Source of the DNA: Bosea sp. ANAM02
Lineage (GTDB): Bacteria > Pseudomonadota > Alphaproteobacteria > Rhizobiales > Beijerinckiaceae
DNA: 64,000 bases
Direction of reading: 5' to 3'
Assembly (NCBI RefSeq): GCF_011764485.1
Contig: NZ_AP022848.1
Location: 1,702,001-1,766,000 of the forward strand
Shown here in pieces: positions 46,359 through 54,610 of the stretch. Position numbers and translations under genes: made by a program. The notes under the pieces are model-generated. The model was not told the DNA's origin. It did no database searches and saw nothing but the letters and a program-made list of their open reading frames with translations. Each line of letters opens with the position of its first letter. Position 1 is the first letter of the stretch.

Positions 46359-46658
46359 TCATCCCCCGGTCATCGGCGGGAAAAAGGCGATCTCGCGGGC
46401 GGTGCCCAGGCTTGCCTGCGGCTTGGCGTGGACATGGTCGAGCGCGGCCCGCACGACGGCCTCGTCCGCGAAGGCGGCCTCGTAGCCCTCGCCGCGGGCC
46501 TTCAGCCAGCGCACGAGATCGGTGACGGTGGCGAGGCCGACGGGGATGTCGAGCATCTCTTCGGGCAGGCCGACGCGCTCGCGCACCCAGGCGAAATAGA
46601 CGATGCGGACCGGGCGCGTGCCCGCCGCTGCCGTGGCGGTGTTCGTCGCGGTATTCAT
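46359..46658 (-). CDS. moaD: Molybdopterin synthase sulfur carrier subunit
   Basis: 99 residues. A Thr/Ala-rich N-terminal tail precedes a ubiquitin-like fold (VRIVYFAWVRERVGLPEEML) that ends in the required diglycine (FFPPMTGG). The start overlaps the pgsA stop (ATGA), so moaD is coupled to pgsA. Confidence 0.93.
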   Translation of the reverse strand: MNTATNTATAAAGTRPVRIVYFAWVRERVGLPEEMLDIPVGLATVTDLVRWLKARGEGYEAAFADEAVVRAALDHVHAKPQASLGTAREIAFFPPMTGG

Positions 46659-47278
46659 GGCGTGCGCTCGTCCTCTTCGACGAGGTAGCGGATGCCGGCG
46701 TTGAAATAGTCCCAGCCGGTATAGATCGTCAGGCCGGCGGCGGCCCAGAGCAGGACGATGCCGATCGTGGTGTTGCCGGGCAGGACCTTGTCGCCGGCGG
46801 GGCCGGCGATCAGGAAGCCGAGCGCGAAGAGCTGCGCGGTGGTCTTCCATTTCGCGACCTTGCTGACGGGGACACTGACCTTGAGATCGGCCAGGAACTC
46901 GCGCAGACCGGAGACCAGGATTTCGCGGCAGAGGATCACGATCGCGGCCCAGAGCGTCCAGCCCTCGATCTGGCCGGTATAGACCAGCATCAGCAGCAGG
47001 GCGGCGACGAGGAGCTTGTCGGCGATCGGATCGAGCATGCGGCCGATCGCCGATTGCTGGCTCCAGGCGCGGGCGATGTAGCCGTCGAGATAATCGGTGA
47101 TGGCGGCGGCGGTGTAGATGCCCAGCGCGATCCAGCGCATCCAGTCGTCGCGCGGCCAGAACAGGATCGCCACCAGGGCCGGGATCGCGAGGATCCGCCC
47201 GTAGGTGAGGAGGTTCGGCAGCGACCAGGGGCCGCGCCGCCTGATGGCGTCTGGAAGAATCGTCACGTCGAGCACCAA
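46655..47278 (-). CDS. pgsA: CDP-diacylglycerol–glycerol-3-phosphate 3-phosphatidyltransferase
   Basis: 207 residues with about four membrane helices. The CDP-alcohol phosphotransferase motif is complete: DYLDGYIARAW…GRMLDPIADK. LPNLLTYGRILAIPALVAIL is the typical PgsA start. It makes phosphatidylglycerol phosphate in the inner membrane. It lies downstream of uvrC and is coupled to moaD. Confidence 0.94.
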   Translation of the reverse strand: MVLDVTILPDAIRRRGPWSLPNLLTYGRILAIPALVAILFWPRDDWMRWIALGIYTAAAITDYLDGYIARAWSQQSAIGRMLDPIADKLLVAALLLMLVYTGQIEGWTLWAAIVILCREILVSGLREFLADLKVSVPVSKVAKWKTTAQLFALGFLIAGPAGDKVLPGNTTIGIVLLWAAAGLTIYTGWDYFNAGIRYLVEEDERTP

Positions 47279-47342
47279 AGCAATCCGGTCATCGCAGCGT
47301 CAACACGCAACAGCGTGAATGTGGCAGAACTTCGCGACCACG

Positions 47343-47372
47343 TCGCCTTCGGACACAAGCGTCCGAAGGCGA
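47343..47372. other. Perfect 12-bp hairpin between uvrC and pgsA
   Basis: TCGCCTTCGGAC (47343-47354) pairs with GTCCGAAGGCGA (47361-47372) around an ACAAGC loop. It is followed on the plus strand by AAAA. The T-run precedes the stem on the coding strand, so it is not a standard terminator for uvrC. Confidence 0.6.
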
Positions 47373-47397
47373 AAAACGTGCTCGCTTTCAAAAAATG

Positions 47398-47445
47398 GAG
47401 CATTGCTGCTGCAAAAACCGGTTCCCACTTTTTCGCGCAATGCTC
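47398..47445. repeat. Palindromic repeat, GCATTTT…AAAATGC-related, copy 2
   Basis: GAGCATTGC (47398-47406) and GCAATGCTC (47437-47445) enclose AACCGGTTCCCACTTTTTC, the same middle as the other two copies. Its last base is also the last base of the uvrC stop codon. Confidence 0.75.
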
Positions 47446-49571
47446 TACGCATCGTGAAAGAAATCGTGCACGGCCTTGGCCGTCGCCGCATTGACCCCCG
47501 GCGTGCGCATGAGGTCGTCGAGCTTGGCGCGCTGGATCGCCTTCACCGTGCCGAAATGCAGGAGCAACGCGCGCTTGCGCGAGGGGCCGATGCCGGGGAT
47601 CTCGTCGAGCGGGTTCTTCATCGTCTCGCGCTTGCGCTTGGCGCGGTGCGTGCCGATGGCGAAGCGATGCGCCTCGTCGCGCAGGCGCTGGATGAAATAG
47701 AGCGCCGGATCGCGCGGCTGGAGCTTGAAGGGCTCCTTGCCCTCCATGTGGAAGGTCTCGCGCATGGCGTTGCGGTCCTCCCCCTTGGCGATGGCGACGA
47801 GCGGGATGTCGGCCGCGCCGAGCTCCTTCATGATCTTGAGCGCGGCTGAGAACTGGCCCTTGCCGCCGTCGACGATGACGAGGTCGGGGCGGGAGGGAAA
47901 ACCGTCCTCATCCTTGCGCGGCTTTGCTGCCTTGCGGCTCTTCCCGCGCGAGCCCTCATCCTGAGGAGCGCCGTCAGGCGCGTCTCGAAGGATGGTCGTT
48001 GCGGCTCCGTCGCCCTCTGGAACATCCTTCGAGACGGCCGCATCCGCGGCCTCCTCAGGATGAGGGCCGAGGGTCATGCCTTCTTCCTTCGCGAGTTTCG
48101 CGAACCGGCGGGTCAGCACCTCGCGCATCATGCCGAAATCGTCGCCGGCGATGGTGTCCGCCCCGATGTTGAAGGTGCGGTACTGGTTCTTCACGAAGCC
48201 GTCCGGCCCGGCGACGATCATGCCGCCGACGGCGTTCGTGCCCATGATATGCGAGTTGTCGTAGACCTCGACCCGGCGCGGAGCGGTCTCCATGCCGAAG
48301 GCGGCGCCGAGCGCTGCCAGCAGCGCGCTCTGGCCGGCATTGTCGGCCAGTTTCCGGGACAGTGCCTCGCGGGCGTTCTTGACGGCGTGCGCCATGAGGT
48401 CGGCGCGCTCGCCGCGCTTCGGGTTTGCGACCTCGACCTTGCGGCCGGCGCGGGCCGACAGGGCCTGCCCGATCAGCTCGATCTCCTCGACCGGATGCGA
48501 GAGCAGCACGAGCCGCGGCGGGGGCTTGTCGTCGTAGAACTGGGCGACGACGGAGGCGAGCACCTCGGCCGGCGTCAGCGAGCGGTCGGCGCGCGGGAAG
48601 AGGGCGCGGTTGCCCCAGTTCTGATGGTTGCGGAAGAAGAATATCTCGACGCAGAACTGGCCGGCCTGCTCGTCTATGGCGAAGACGTCGGCTTCCTCGA
48701 CCCCTTGCGTATTGATGTCCTGCCCGGCCTGCACGGCCGAAAGTGCAGCGAGGCGGTCGCGATAGCGCGCGGCCTTCTCGAATTCGAGATCCTCCGCCGC
48801 TGCCTGCATGCGGGTGGAGAGCAACTGCTTCACCGCCGAGGAGCGGCCGGAGAGGAAGTCGCGGGCCTGGCCGGCGAGGGCCTGGTAGTCCGGGATCGAG
48901 ACCTCGCCGGTGCAGGGGCCGGCGCAGCGCTTGATCTGGAAGAGCAGGCAGGGGCGGGTGCGGTTCTCGTAAAAGGAATCCGAGCAGGTGCGGATCAGGA
49001 AGGCCTTCTGCAGGGCGTCGATGGTGCGCGTCACCGCCCAGACCGAGGCGAAGGGACCGAAATAATCGCCCTTGCGCTGGCGCGAGCCGCGATGCTTCAG
49101 GATCGCGGGGGCATCATGGTCGCCGGTCAGCAGGATATAGGGGAACGACTTGTCGTCGCGCAGCAGCACGTTGTAGCGCGGCCGGAGCTGCTTGATCAGG
49201 TTCGACTCGAGCAGCAGCGCCTCGGTCTCGGTGCCGGTGGTGACGAACTCCATGTTCGCCGTCTCGGCGATCATCCGGGCGACCGCGTTGGTATGCGCCA
49301 TGCCGCGGGCATAGGAGGTCACGCGGTTCTTGAGGCTCTTGGCCTTGCCGACATAAAGCACTTCGCCGGCGCGATCGAACATCCGGTAGACGCCGGGCCG
49401 GTTCGGCAGGTGCCTGGCGAATTGCTGGATGACCTCGATGCCCGCCTTGAGCGCGCCGGGGGCGGCTTCCGCGAGGACGAGCGCGGGTTCGGCGCCGGGG
49501 AGGGTGTCCTCCTCGTCCTCGAACTCGTCCTGGGGCAGATCGTCCTGGCGTTCGCGACTCATGGCCTGCAT
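47445..49571 (-). CDS. uvrC: Excinuclease ABC subunit C
   Basis: 708 residues, long for the family. Domains in order: an acidic N-terminal extension; the GIY-YIG nuclease (about 55-130, [20 protein letters not shown]); the cysteine motif ([13 protein letters not shown]); UVR coiled coil; the RNase H-like nuclease with [11 protein letters not shown] and VIVDGGKGQ; and two C-terminal helix-hairpin-helix units ([19 protein letters not shown]). About 40 residues (roughly 502-541) between the two RNase H Asp motifs come from an in-frame palindromic repeat. The start is the ATG at 49571 or one 9 bp inside. UvrC makes both incisions in nucleotide excision repair. Confidence 0.95.
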   Translation of the reverse strand: MQAMSRERQDDLPQDEFEDEEDTLPGAEPALVLAEAAPGALKAGIEVIQQFARHLPNRPGVYRMFDRAGEVLYVGKAKSLKNRVTSYARGMAHTNAVARMIAETANMEFVTTGTETEALLLESNLIKQLRPRYNVLLRDDKSFPYILLTGDHDAPAILKHRGSRQRKGDYFGPFASVWAVTRTIDALQKAFLIRTCSDSFYENRTRPCLLFQIKRCAGPCTGEVSIPDYQALAGQARDFLSGRSSAVKQLLSTRMQAAAEDLEFEKAARYRDRLAALSAVQAGQDINTQGVEEADVFAIDEQAGQFCVEIFFFRNHQNWGNRALFPRADRSLTPAEVLASVVAQFYDDKPPPRLVLLSHPVEEIELIGQALSARAGRKVEVANPKRGERADLMAHAVKNAREALSRKLADNAGQSALLAALGAAFGMETAPRRVEVYDNSHIMGTNAVGGMIVAGPDGFVKNQYRTFNIGADTIAGDDFGMMREVLTRRFAKLAKEEGMTLGPHPEEAADAAVSKDVPEGDGAATTILRDAPDGAPQDEGSRGKSRKAAKPRKDEDGFPSRPDLVIVDGGKGQFSAALKIMKELGAADIPLVAIAKGEDRNAMRETFHMEGKEPFKLQPRDPALYFIQRLRDEAHRFAIGTHRAKRKRETMKNPLDEIPGIGPSRKRALLLHFGTVKAIQRAKLDDLMRTPGVNAATAKAVHDFFHDA
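47951..48068. repeat. Palindromic repeat, CCTCATCCTGAGGAGC family, copy 3, inside uvrC
   Basis: About 118 bp. The left arm begins AGCCCTCATCCTGAGGAGC (47951) and the right arm ends at 48068 with CCTCAGGATGAGGGCC. The inner TCTCGAAGGATG / CATCCTTCGAGA pair is also present. It is open in the uvrC frame and translated as a peptide starting [14 protein letters not shown]. Confidence 0.92.
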
Positions 49572-49917
49572 GTAGGATGCCGGAACGGCTTCGTCATGTC
49601 AGGAGAGCCACTGTTTCAACGCTGAATCAACTGGCGTGCACTTCACGGCGAGGTCGCTTTCGAGAAGAATCGGTGATGGTTCTTCAATGTTGTTTTTCGC
49701 TGGCTGCACTGCCTGATTGCGTCTTCCTGCAATCGTCTTTTCGTCCTCGGTTTGACACCGGGCCGGTCGTGTCCTATCTATCTAACTCGATTTAGGCCTG
49801 ATGACTTGGCCATTCGCGCCTCCGAGCGCGAAATGCTGATGATTTTCTTCCTCTGATCGAATTCGCCGCCGCATGTTGTTCATGGGGCTAGGGAAATTAT
49901 ATCTGCGGGAGGCAATC
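49572..49917. other. Intergenic region with cspA promoter and structured leader
   Basis: 346 bp, divergent between uvrC and cspA, and more AT-rich than the genome. It holds a good promoter at 49752-49780. In the transcribed part it has a hairpin TTCGCGC / GCGCGAA (49813-49819 and 49826-49832) followed by a U-rich stretch. Confidence 0.65.
49752..49780 (+). promoter_or_regulatory. Sigma-70-type promoter of cspA
   Basis: TTGACA (49752-49757), a spacer of exactly 17 bp, and TATCTA (49775-49780). A start near 49787 would give a leader of about 130 nt before the cspA ATG, as is usual for cold-shock mRNAs. Confidence 0.75.
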
Positions 49918-50127
49918 ATGGCTTCTGGTTCTGTCAAATGGTTCAACGCCACCAAGGGTTTCGGTTTCATTCAGCCTGACGATGGCGGGCAGGACGTCTT
50001 CGTCCATATCAGCGCCGTCGAGCGTGCCGGCCTGCGCGATCTGCGCGACGGTCAGAAGATCTCCTACGAGATCGTGCAGGACAAGCGCTCGGGCAGGAGT
50101 TCAGCCGACAACCTGCAGGCCGAATAA
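49918..50127 (+). CDS. Cold-shock protein, CspA family
   Basis: 69 residues from the ATG at 49918, preceded by GGGAGG. The cold-shock domain is complete: [20 protein letters not shown] contains RNP1 and [15 protein letters not shown]2. It binds single-stranded RNA/DNA. A long leader and the following hairpin suggest post-transcriptional control. It is followed by rpsU. Confidence 0.95.
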   Translation: MASGSVKWFNATKGFGFIQPDDGGQDVFVHISAVERAGLRDLRDGQKISYEIVQDKRSGRSSADNLQAE

Positions 50128-50215
50128 CCGTTCCGGAGCGGAACGACGACGCTTTGCGGCGACCACGGATGTACTGGCGCCACGACACGAAGTTTCGCGC
50201 CACGCGGCGAGTGAA

Positions 50216-50250
50216 GGGTCGGGACCGAAAAGCCCGGCCCTTCTGCTTTT
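50216..50250 (+). terminator. Hairpin between cspA and rpsU
   Basis: GGGTCGGG (50216-50223) pairs with CCCGGCCC (50233-50240), one G·U pair, with a 9-base loop. It is followed by TTCTGCTTTT. It probably acts as a partial terminator after cspA, directly in front of the rpsU ribosome site. Confidence 0.6.
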
Positions 50251-50264
50251 AGGAAAGGATGACC

Positions 50265-50537
50265 ATGCAAGTTCTCGTTCGGGACAACAATGTCGATCAG
50301 GCGCTTCGCGTCCTCAAGAAGAAGCTGCAGCGCGAAGGCGTGTTCCGCGAGATGAAGCAGCGACGTGCCTACGAGAAGCCGTCCGAGCGCCGTACCCGTG
50401 AGAAAGGCGAGGCCGTTCGCCGCGCCAAGAAGGCTGCCCGCAAGCAGGCACAGCGCGAAGGCCTGCTGCCGGCGCCGAAGCGCAAGCTGCCGGCCGGAAA
50501 GGCCCGCGCCGGAGCGCCGCGCCCGGCCGCGGGCTGA
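50265..50537 (+). CDS. rpsU: 30S ribosomal protein S21
   Basis: 90 residues. I start it at the second of two close ATGs (50265), because AGGAAAGG is correctly spaced from it. The S21 pattern [40 protein letters not shown] and a long basic Lys/Arg/Ala-rich tail are clear. It lies just downstream of cspA, a common pairing. Confidence 0.95.
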   Translation: MQVLVRDNNVDQALRVLKKKLQREGVFREMKQRRAYEKPSERRTREKGEAVRRAKKAARKQAQREGLLPAPKRKLPAGKARAGAPRPAAG

Positions 50538-50578
50538 TCGGTGGCAGTCTCTCAGTACCAGTCGAGAAGGAGAGTTGC

Positions 50579-50839
50579 ATGTCGAGCCGGAACATGAAGC
50601 TGGACGAGATCAGGGCCCGGGCCCAGGAGGCGGCAGTGATAACCGAGCAGCGCCGGCAGGATGCCCTCGATGCGTGGCAGGCGCACGAGGATCAGGCCAA
50701 CGCCGCCCGGCTCAAGACCGAGAAACTGCGGGCGCTGCGCCTTGCTCGCGACGCCGAGAAGGCCGCCGTCAAGACGGTTGCGTCCAGGAGCGCCGCGGCG
50801 GTAAAGCGTCCGTTGAGGGTTGCGGCAAAAGCGCTCTGA
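50579..50839 (+). CDS. Small charged helical protein of unknown function
   Basis: 86 residues with a good ribosome site (AGAAGGAGAG). The sequence is rich in Ala, Arg, Lys, Glu and Gln, with heptad-like hydrophobic spacing (EIRARAQEAAVITEQRRQDA). It is predicted to be one long helix. It sits 41 bp after rpsU. I do not recognise a family. The codon bias and the ribosome site support a real gene. Confidence 0.65.
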   Translation: MSSRNMKLDEIRARAQEAAVITEQRRQDALDAWQAHEDQANAARLKTEKLRALRLARDAEKAAVKTVASRSAAAVKRPLRVAAKAL

Positions 50840-50913
50840 TATCCCCGCATTGACGAGGACCGGGATGGGCGGCCACAGGATGTGCCGCTTGTCCGGGTTG
50901 GGAGACATGCTCC

Positions 50914-51504
50914 ATGGATCGGTTCTCCCCGACTCCCGGCCGCATCATCCTGCTGAACGGTGCTTCGAGCAGCGGCAAATCCTCTTTGGCGCGGGCCATC
51001 CAGGCACGGATCGAGACGCCGTTCTGGCATATCTCGATCGACCATCTCCGTGATTCCGGCGTGCTGCCGACAGAGCGGATCAGGAGCGGCGCGTTCGACT
51101 GGCTGACGATGCGGGACGCCTTCTTCCTCGGCTTCGAGCGCTCGCTCATTGCCTATGTCGAGGCCGGCAACGACCTCATCGTCGAGCACATCATGGAGAG
51201 TGCTCCGTGGCTCCTGCGGCTTGCGGAGACGCTCTCTCGCCACGACGTGTTCTTCGTCGGCGTGCATTGCGACCTCGCCGAACTGGAGCGGCGCGAGCAG
51301 GCGCGAGGAGATCGGCGTCTTGGCGATGCCTGGCGCGACTTCCACCGAATCCATTCCCATTGCATCTACGATCTCGAAGTGGACGGGATGCAGGATCGGG
51401 ATGCCAATGCCGATGCCGTCATCGCGGCCTGGAAGGCGCGGTCCGGGCGGTCGGCCTTCCGGCAGCTCATCCCCGTCCTGAGAACCGCTCTCGCAACTTC
51501 CTGA
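50914..51504 (+). CDS. P-loop kinase of the chloramphenicol phosphotransferase (CPT) family
   Basis: 196 residues. A P-loop near the start (RIILLNGASSSGKSSLARAI) is followed by HISIDHLRDSG, with the Asp at the position used as catalytic base in CPT. DLIVEHIMESAPWLLRLAET and FFVGVHCDLAELERREQARGDRR also fit the family. CPT of Streptomyces venezuelae phosphorylates chloramphenicol. Most relatives have unknown substrates, so resistance should not be assumed. Confidence 0.8.
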   Translation: MDRFSPTPGRIILLNGASSSGKSSLARAIQARIETPFWHISIDHLRDSGVLPTERIRSGAFDWLTMRDAFFLGFERSLIAYVEAGNDLIVEHIMESAPWLLRLAETLSRHDVFFVGVHCDLAELERREQARGDRRLGDAWRDFHRIHSHCIYDLEVDGMQDRDANADAVIAAWKARSGRSAFRQLIPVLRTALATS

Positions 51505-51593
51505 GCCGGCATCCGCCCCGGATGCGTCGCCATTTCGCTTGACCTTGCGGCCATAGCGTCGCCATCTCGCCGCGCCCGCCACCGGACTTCGCC

Positions 51594-52448
51594 ATGCCCG
51601 TCTTCGCCATTCCCTTCCCGATGATCGACCCCGTCGCGGTCCAACTCGGGCCGCTTTCGATCAAGTGGTACGGACTCGCCTATGTGGTCGGGCTGCTCGG
51701 CGGCTGGTGGTATGCGCGCAAGCTCGTCGCCTCTGATGGGCTCTGGGGCGGGCGGGCGCGACCGCAGCCGGTCGAGCTCGACGACATGCTGCTCTTCGTC
51801 GCCTTCGGCGTGGTGCTCGGCGGGCGCATCGGCTTCGTGCTGTTCTACGATCTGGCCCGCTATCTCGAACGCCCGCAAGACATCTTCGCGATCTGGCAGG
51901 GCGGCATGTCCTTCCATGGCGGGCTGATCGGCGCGACGCTGGGCCTGTGGCTCTTTGCCAAGCGGCGCGGCTATCCGGCGCTGTCGGTGTTCGATCTCGC
52001 CGCTGCGGTAGTGCCGATCGGCCTCCTGCTCGGACGTGTCGCCAATTTCATCAATGGCGAGCTCTGGGGCCGGCCGGCGCCGGATTTCCCCTATGCCATG
52101 GTCTTCCCGAATGGCGGGCCGCTGCCGCGCCATCCGAGCCAGCTCTACGAGGCCTTCGCCGAAGGCCTCCTGCTCTTCATCCTGGTGAACCTGCTGGTCC
52201 GGGCCGGCGGCTTCAAGCGGCCGGGCTTCGTCGCCGGCATCTTCGGCATGGGCTATGCGGTCGCGCGGATCGTCTGCGAGTTTTTCCGCGAACCGGATCC
52301 GCAGCTCGGCTTCCTGTTCGGGACCTCGGTCGACGCGCTCTCGGGCGGCATCACCATGGGCATGCTGCTCTCCCTGCCGGTGTTCTTCGCCGGCCTGTGG
52401 CTGGTGCTGCGCAGCAGGCGCGAGGCGCCGGGCGAGGCGCGGGCGTGA
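51594..52448 (+). CDS. lgt: Phosphatidylglycerol–prolipoprotein diacylglyceryl transferase
   Basis: 284 residues, with about seven membrane helices. Lgt signatures: SIKWYGLAYVVGLLGGWWYA, FHGGLIGATLGLWLFAKRRG, GRVANFINGELWGRP (Lgt signature) and HPSQLYEAFAEGLL. It transfers diacylglycerol from PG to the lipobox Cys, as needed for the lipoproteins in this window. The stop overlaps the next GTG (GTGA). Confidence 0.96.
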   Translation: MPVFAIPFPMIDPVAVQLGPLSIKWYGLAYVVGLLGGWWYARKLVASDGLWGGRARPQPVELDDMLLFVAFGVVLGGRIGFVLFYDLARYLERPQDIFAIWQGGMSFHGGLIGATLGLWLFAKRRGYPALSVFDLAAAVVPIGLLLGRVANFINGELWGRPAPDFPYAMVFPNGGPLPRHPSQLYEAFAEGLLLFILVNLLVRAGGFKRPGFVAGIFGMGYAVARIVCEFFREPDPQLGFLFGTSVDALSGGITMGMLLSLPVFFAGLWLVLRSRREAPGEARA

Positions 52449-53653
52449 CCACGCTCAAGGCCGAGATCGTCGAGCTGATCCGGCAGGAGGGGCCGATCGG
52501 CGTCGGCCGCTACATGGCGCTGGCGCTCGGCCATCCCCGCCACGGCTACTACATGACGCGCGATCCTCTGGGAGCCGAGGGCGACTTCACCACGGCGCCC
52601 GAGATCAGCCAGATGTTCGGCGAGCTGGTCGGGCTCTGGGCGGCCCATGCCTGGCAGGCGATAGGCGCGCCGCAGCGGTTCCGGCTCGTCGAACTCGGAC
52701 CCGGACGCGGGACGTTGATGGCCGACATGCTCAGGGCGACAAGGATCGTGCCGGGCTTCCACGCGGCGCTGTCCATTCACCTCGTCGAGACCAGCCCGGT
52801 GCTGCGTGGACGGCAGGCGGCAGCGCTGACAGGCTTCGAGCCGGTCTGGCACGATACGGTTGCCGGCGCGCTCGACGGCCCCGTGATAGCGGTCGCCAAC
52901 GAGTTCCTCGACGCCCTGCCGCTCGACCAGTTCGTGATGACGCCCGAGGGCTGGCGCGAGCGGCTGTTGGGACTCGATTCGGAAGGGGAGCTGTTCTGGG
53001 GACTTGGCGCTCCTCCCTCTCCCCTTGCGGGAGAGGGCTGGGGTGAGGGGTCTCGCCACGCCGCTCGTTCTGCTGTTTCTGCCAACGATGCCGGTCTGCG
53101 CGACCCCTCATCCGCCCCTGCGGGGCACCTTCTCCCACAGGGGGAGAAGGGAGCGGTTGCAATCGGTGCGGTTTTCGAGGTGCCGTTTGTCGCGCTCGAC
53201 ATCGTCGCACAGCTTGCCGGCCATCTCGCTTCGGCCGGCGGCGCGGCGCTGCTGATCGATTACGGCTCGGTTCGCTCGGGCTTTGGTGACACGCTGCAGG
53301 CAATGAAGCGGCATGCATTCGTCGATCCGCTTGCGGAGCCCGGCGAGGCGGATCTCACCGTGCATGTCGATTTCGAGCGGCTGGGGCAGGTTGCACTCAA
53401 GGCCGACGCGGCGCTTCACGGGCCGGCGACGCAGCGCGACTTCCTGGTCGCGCTGGGGCTGCCGCAGCGGGCGCAGGCGCTGTCGCTCAAGGCGAGCGCC
53501 GACCAGCGTGTCGCGATCTCCGATGCCTTCGACCGCCTGATCGCGCCGGGCGAGACCGGCATGGGGGATTTGTTCAAGGTTCTCGCGCTATCGCAGCGGA
53601 ACCTGCCGCCTCTGCCCGGATTTGACCTTCATCGGCTGCCAGACCGGGGCTGA
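52445..53653 (+). CDS. SAM-dependent methyltransferase, MidA/NDUFAF7 family
   Basis: 402 residues from a GTG coupled to the lgt stop. The family marks are present: GPIGVGRYMALALGHPRHGY, YYMTRDPLGAEGDFTTAPEI, SQMFGELVGLW, the SAM loop VELGPGRGTLMADML, ANEFLDALPLDQF and ALLIDYGS. Relatives methylate an arginine of complex I NDUFS2. Residues of about 190-236 (PPSPLAGEGWGEG… to LLPQGEKGA) are encoded by a palindromic repeat and lie in a loop after LLGLDSEGELFWG. The gene order lgt–this–pgeF is the usual one. Confidence 0.9.
   Translation: MTTLKAEIVELIRQEGPIGVGRYMALALGHPRHGYYMTRDPLGAEGDFTTAPEISQMFGELVGLWAAHAWQAIGAPQRFRLVELGPGRGTLMADMLRATRIVPGFHAALSIHLVETSPVLRGRQAAALTGFEPVWHDTVAGALDGPVIAVANEFLDALPLDQFVMTPEGWRERLLGLDSEGELFWGLGAPPSPLAGEGWGEGSRHAARSAVSANDAGLRDPSSAPAGHLLPQGEKGAVAIGAVFEVPFVALDIVAQLAGHLASAGGAALLIDYGSVRSGFGDTLQAMKRHAFVDPLAEPGEADLTVHVDFERLGQVALKADAALHGPATQRDFLVALGLPQRAQALSLKASADQRVAISDAFDRLIAPGETGMGDLFKVLALSQRNLPPLPGFDLHRLPDRG
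53013..53153. repeat. Palindromic repeat, CTCCCTCTCCCC family, inside the MidA-like gene
   Basis: Left arm CTCCCTCTCCCCTTGCGGGA (from 53013) with GGGTGAGGGGTC, and right arm GACCCCTCATCCGCCCC…GGGGGAGAAGGGAG (to 53153). It is about 141 bp, in frame, and translated. Confidence 0.88.
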
Positions 53654-53696
53654 ACCCAGCGAGCCGCTCGCGGCTGCGCGAGTCTTTCATTGTGTC

Positions 53697-53739
53697 GCAT
53701 TTTTGTGCGCGAACCGGTATCCACTTCGCTCGAAAATGC
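53697..53739. repeat. Palindromic repeat, GCATTTT…AAAATGC family, copy 3
   Basis: GCATTTTTGTGCGCGAACCG through ATCCACTTCGCTCGAAAATGC. It is followed by TCT and then the pgeF start, and separates pgeF from the methyltransferase. Confidence 0.8.
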
Positions 53740-53757
53740 TCTAGCCGGACTTCATCC

Positions 53758-54522
53758 ATGTTCATCACCGCCCGCGAACTCGCCGGAGAAGCCGGCATCC
53801 GTCACGCCTTCTTCACGCGCGAGGGCGGCGTTTCGACCGGCATCTATGCCTCGCTGAACGGCGGGCTCGGCTCCGCCGACGATCCGGCGGCGATCGCGGA
53901 GAACCGGGCGCGGATGGCGCGCCATCTCGAAGTCACGCCGGAGAACCTGATCAGCCTCTACCAGGTCCATTCGGCCGATGTGGAAGTGGTGACGGGCCCA
54001 TGGCCGGGAGATCGCCCCAAGGCCGACGCGATGGTGACCACCGCCTCGCATGTCGCGCTCGGTGTCTCCACGGCCGATTGCGGGCCGATTCTCTTTGCTG
54101 ACAGCGAAGCGCGCGTGATCGGCGCCGCCCATTCCGGCTGGAAGGGCGCCTTCACCGGCATCGTCGGCGCAACGGTGACGGCGATGGAGAAGCTTGGCGC
54201 AAGACGCGAGCGCATCACGGCGGTGCTCGGCCCGACGATCAGCGCCAAGGCCTACGAGGTCGGGCCGGAATTCATCGAGCGCTTCAAGGCCGAGAACCGG
54301 ACCTATGCGCGCTTCTTCACGCCGTCGGAGCGCGCGGCGCATGCGATGTTCGACCTGCCGGCCTTCATCGGGCTCAAGGCGCAGGAGGGGGGAATCGGCC
54401 GCTTCGTCGACATGGGCCTGTGCACCTATGGAGACGAGCGGCGCTTCTTCAGCTACCGCCGCACGACCCATCGCGGCGAGCCGGATTACGGGCGCCTGAT
54501 CGCGGCGATCGCGCTCGACTGA
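53758..54522 (+). CDS. pgeF: Peptidoglycan editing factor PgeF (YfiH / DUF152 laccase-like)
   Basis: 254 residues from the ATG at 53758. The family motifs HAFFTREGGVSTG, LYQVHSADVEVV, VALGVSTADCGPILFAD and GAAHSGWKGAFTGIV carry the Cys and His zinc ligands. PgeF removes mis-incorporated Ser from peptidoglycan precursors; earlier names include polyphenol oxidase. Confidence 0.94.
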   Translation: MFITARELAGEAGIRHAFFTREGGVSTGIYASLNGGLGSADDPAAIAENRARMARHLEVTPENLISLYQVHSADVEVVTGPWPGDRPKADAMVTTASHVALGVSTADCGPILFADSEARVIGAAHSGWKGAFTGIVGATVTAMEKLGARRERITAVLGPTISAKAYEVGPEFIERFKAENRTYARFFTPSERAAHAMFDLPAFIGLKAQEGGIGRFVDMGLCTYGDERRFFSYRRTTHRGEPDYGRLIAAIALD

Positions 54523-54610
54523 GCTGGGAGCGCGGGTTGCATGGCGCCTCTCTTTGCGCCGCGCTGCAGATCGGCGATGGTCTCTTCCGGCAGAAACCCG
54601 CGAGGCGACC

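Noticed and set aside
48060..49625. 521-codon open frame opposite uvrC
   Set aside because: Shadow of uvrC; composition without motif; begins in the repeat.
50914..51504. Calling the CPT-like kinase an antibiotic-resistance gene
   Set aside because: Family membership alone does not show the substrate, and the context is core chromosome.
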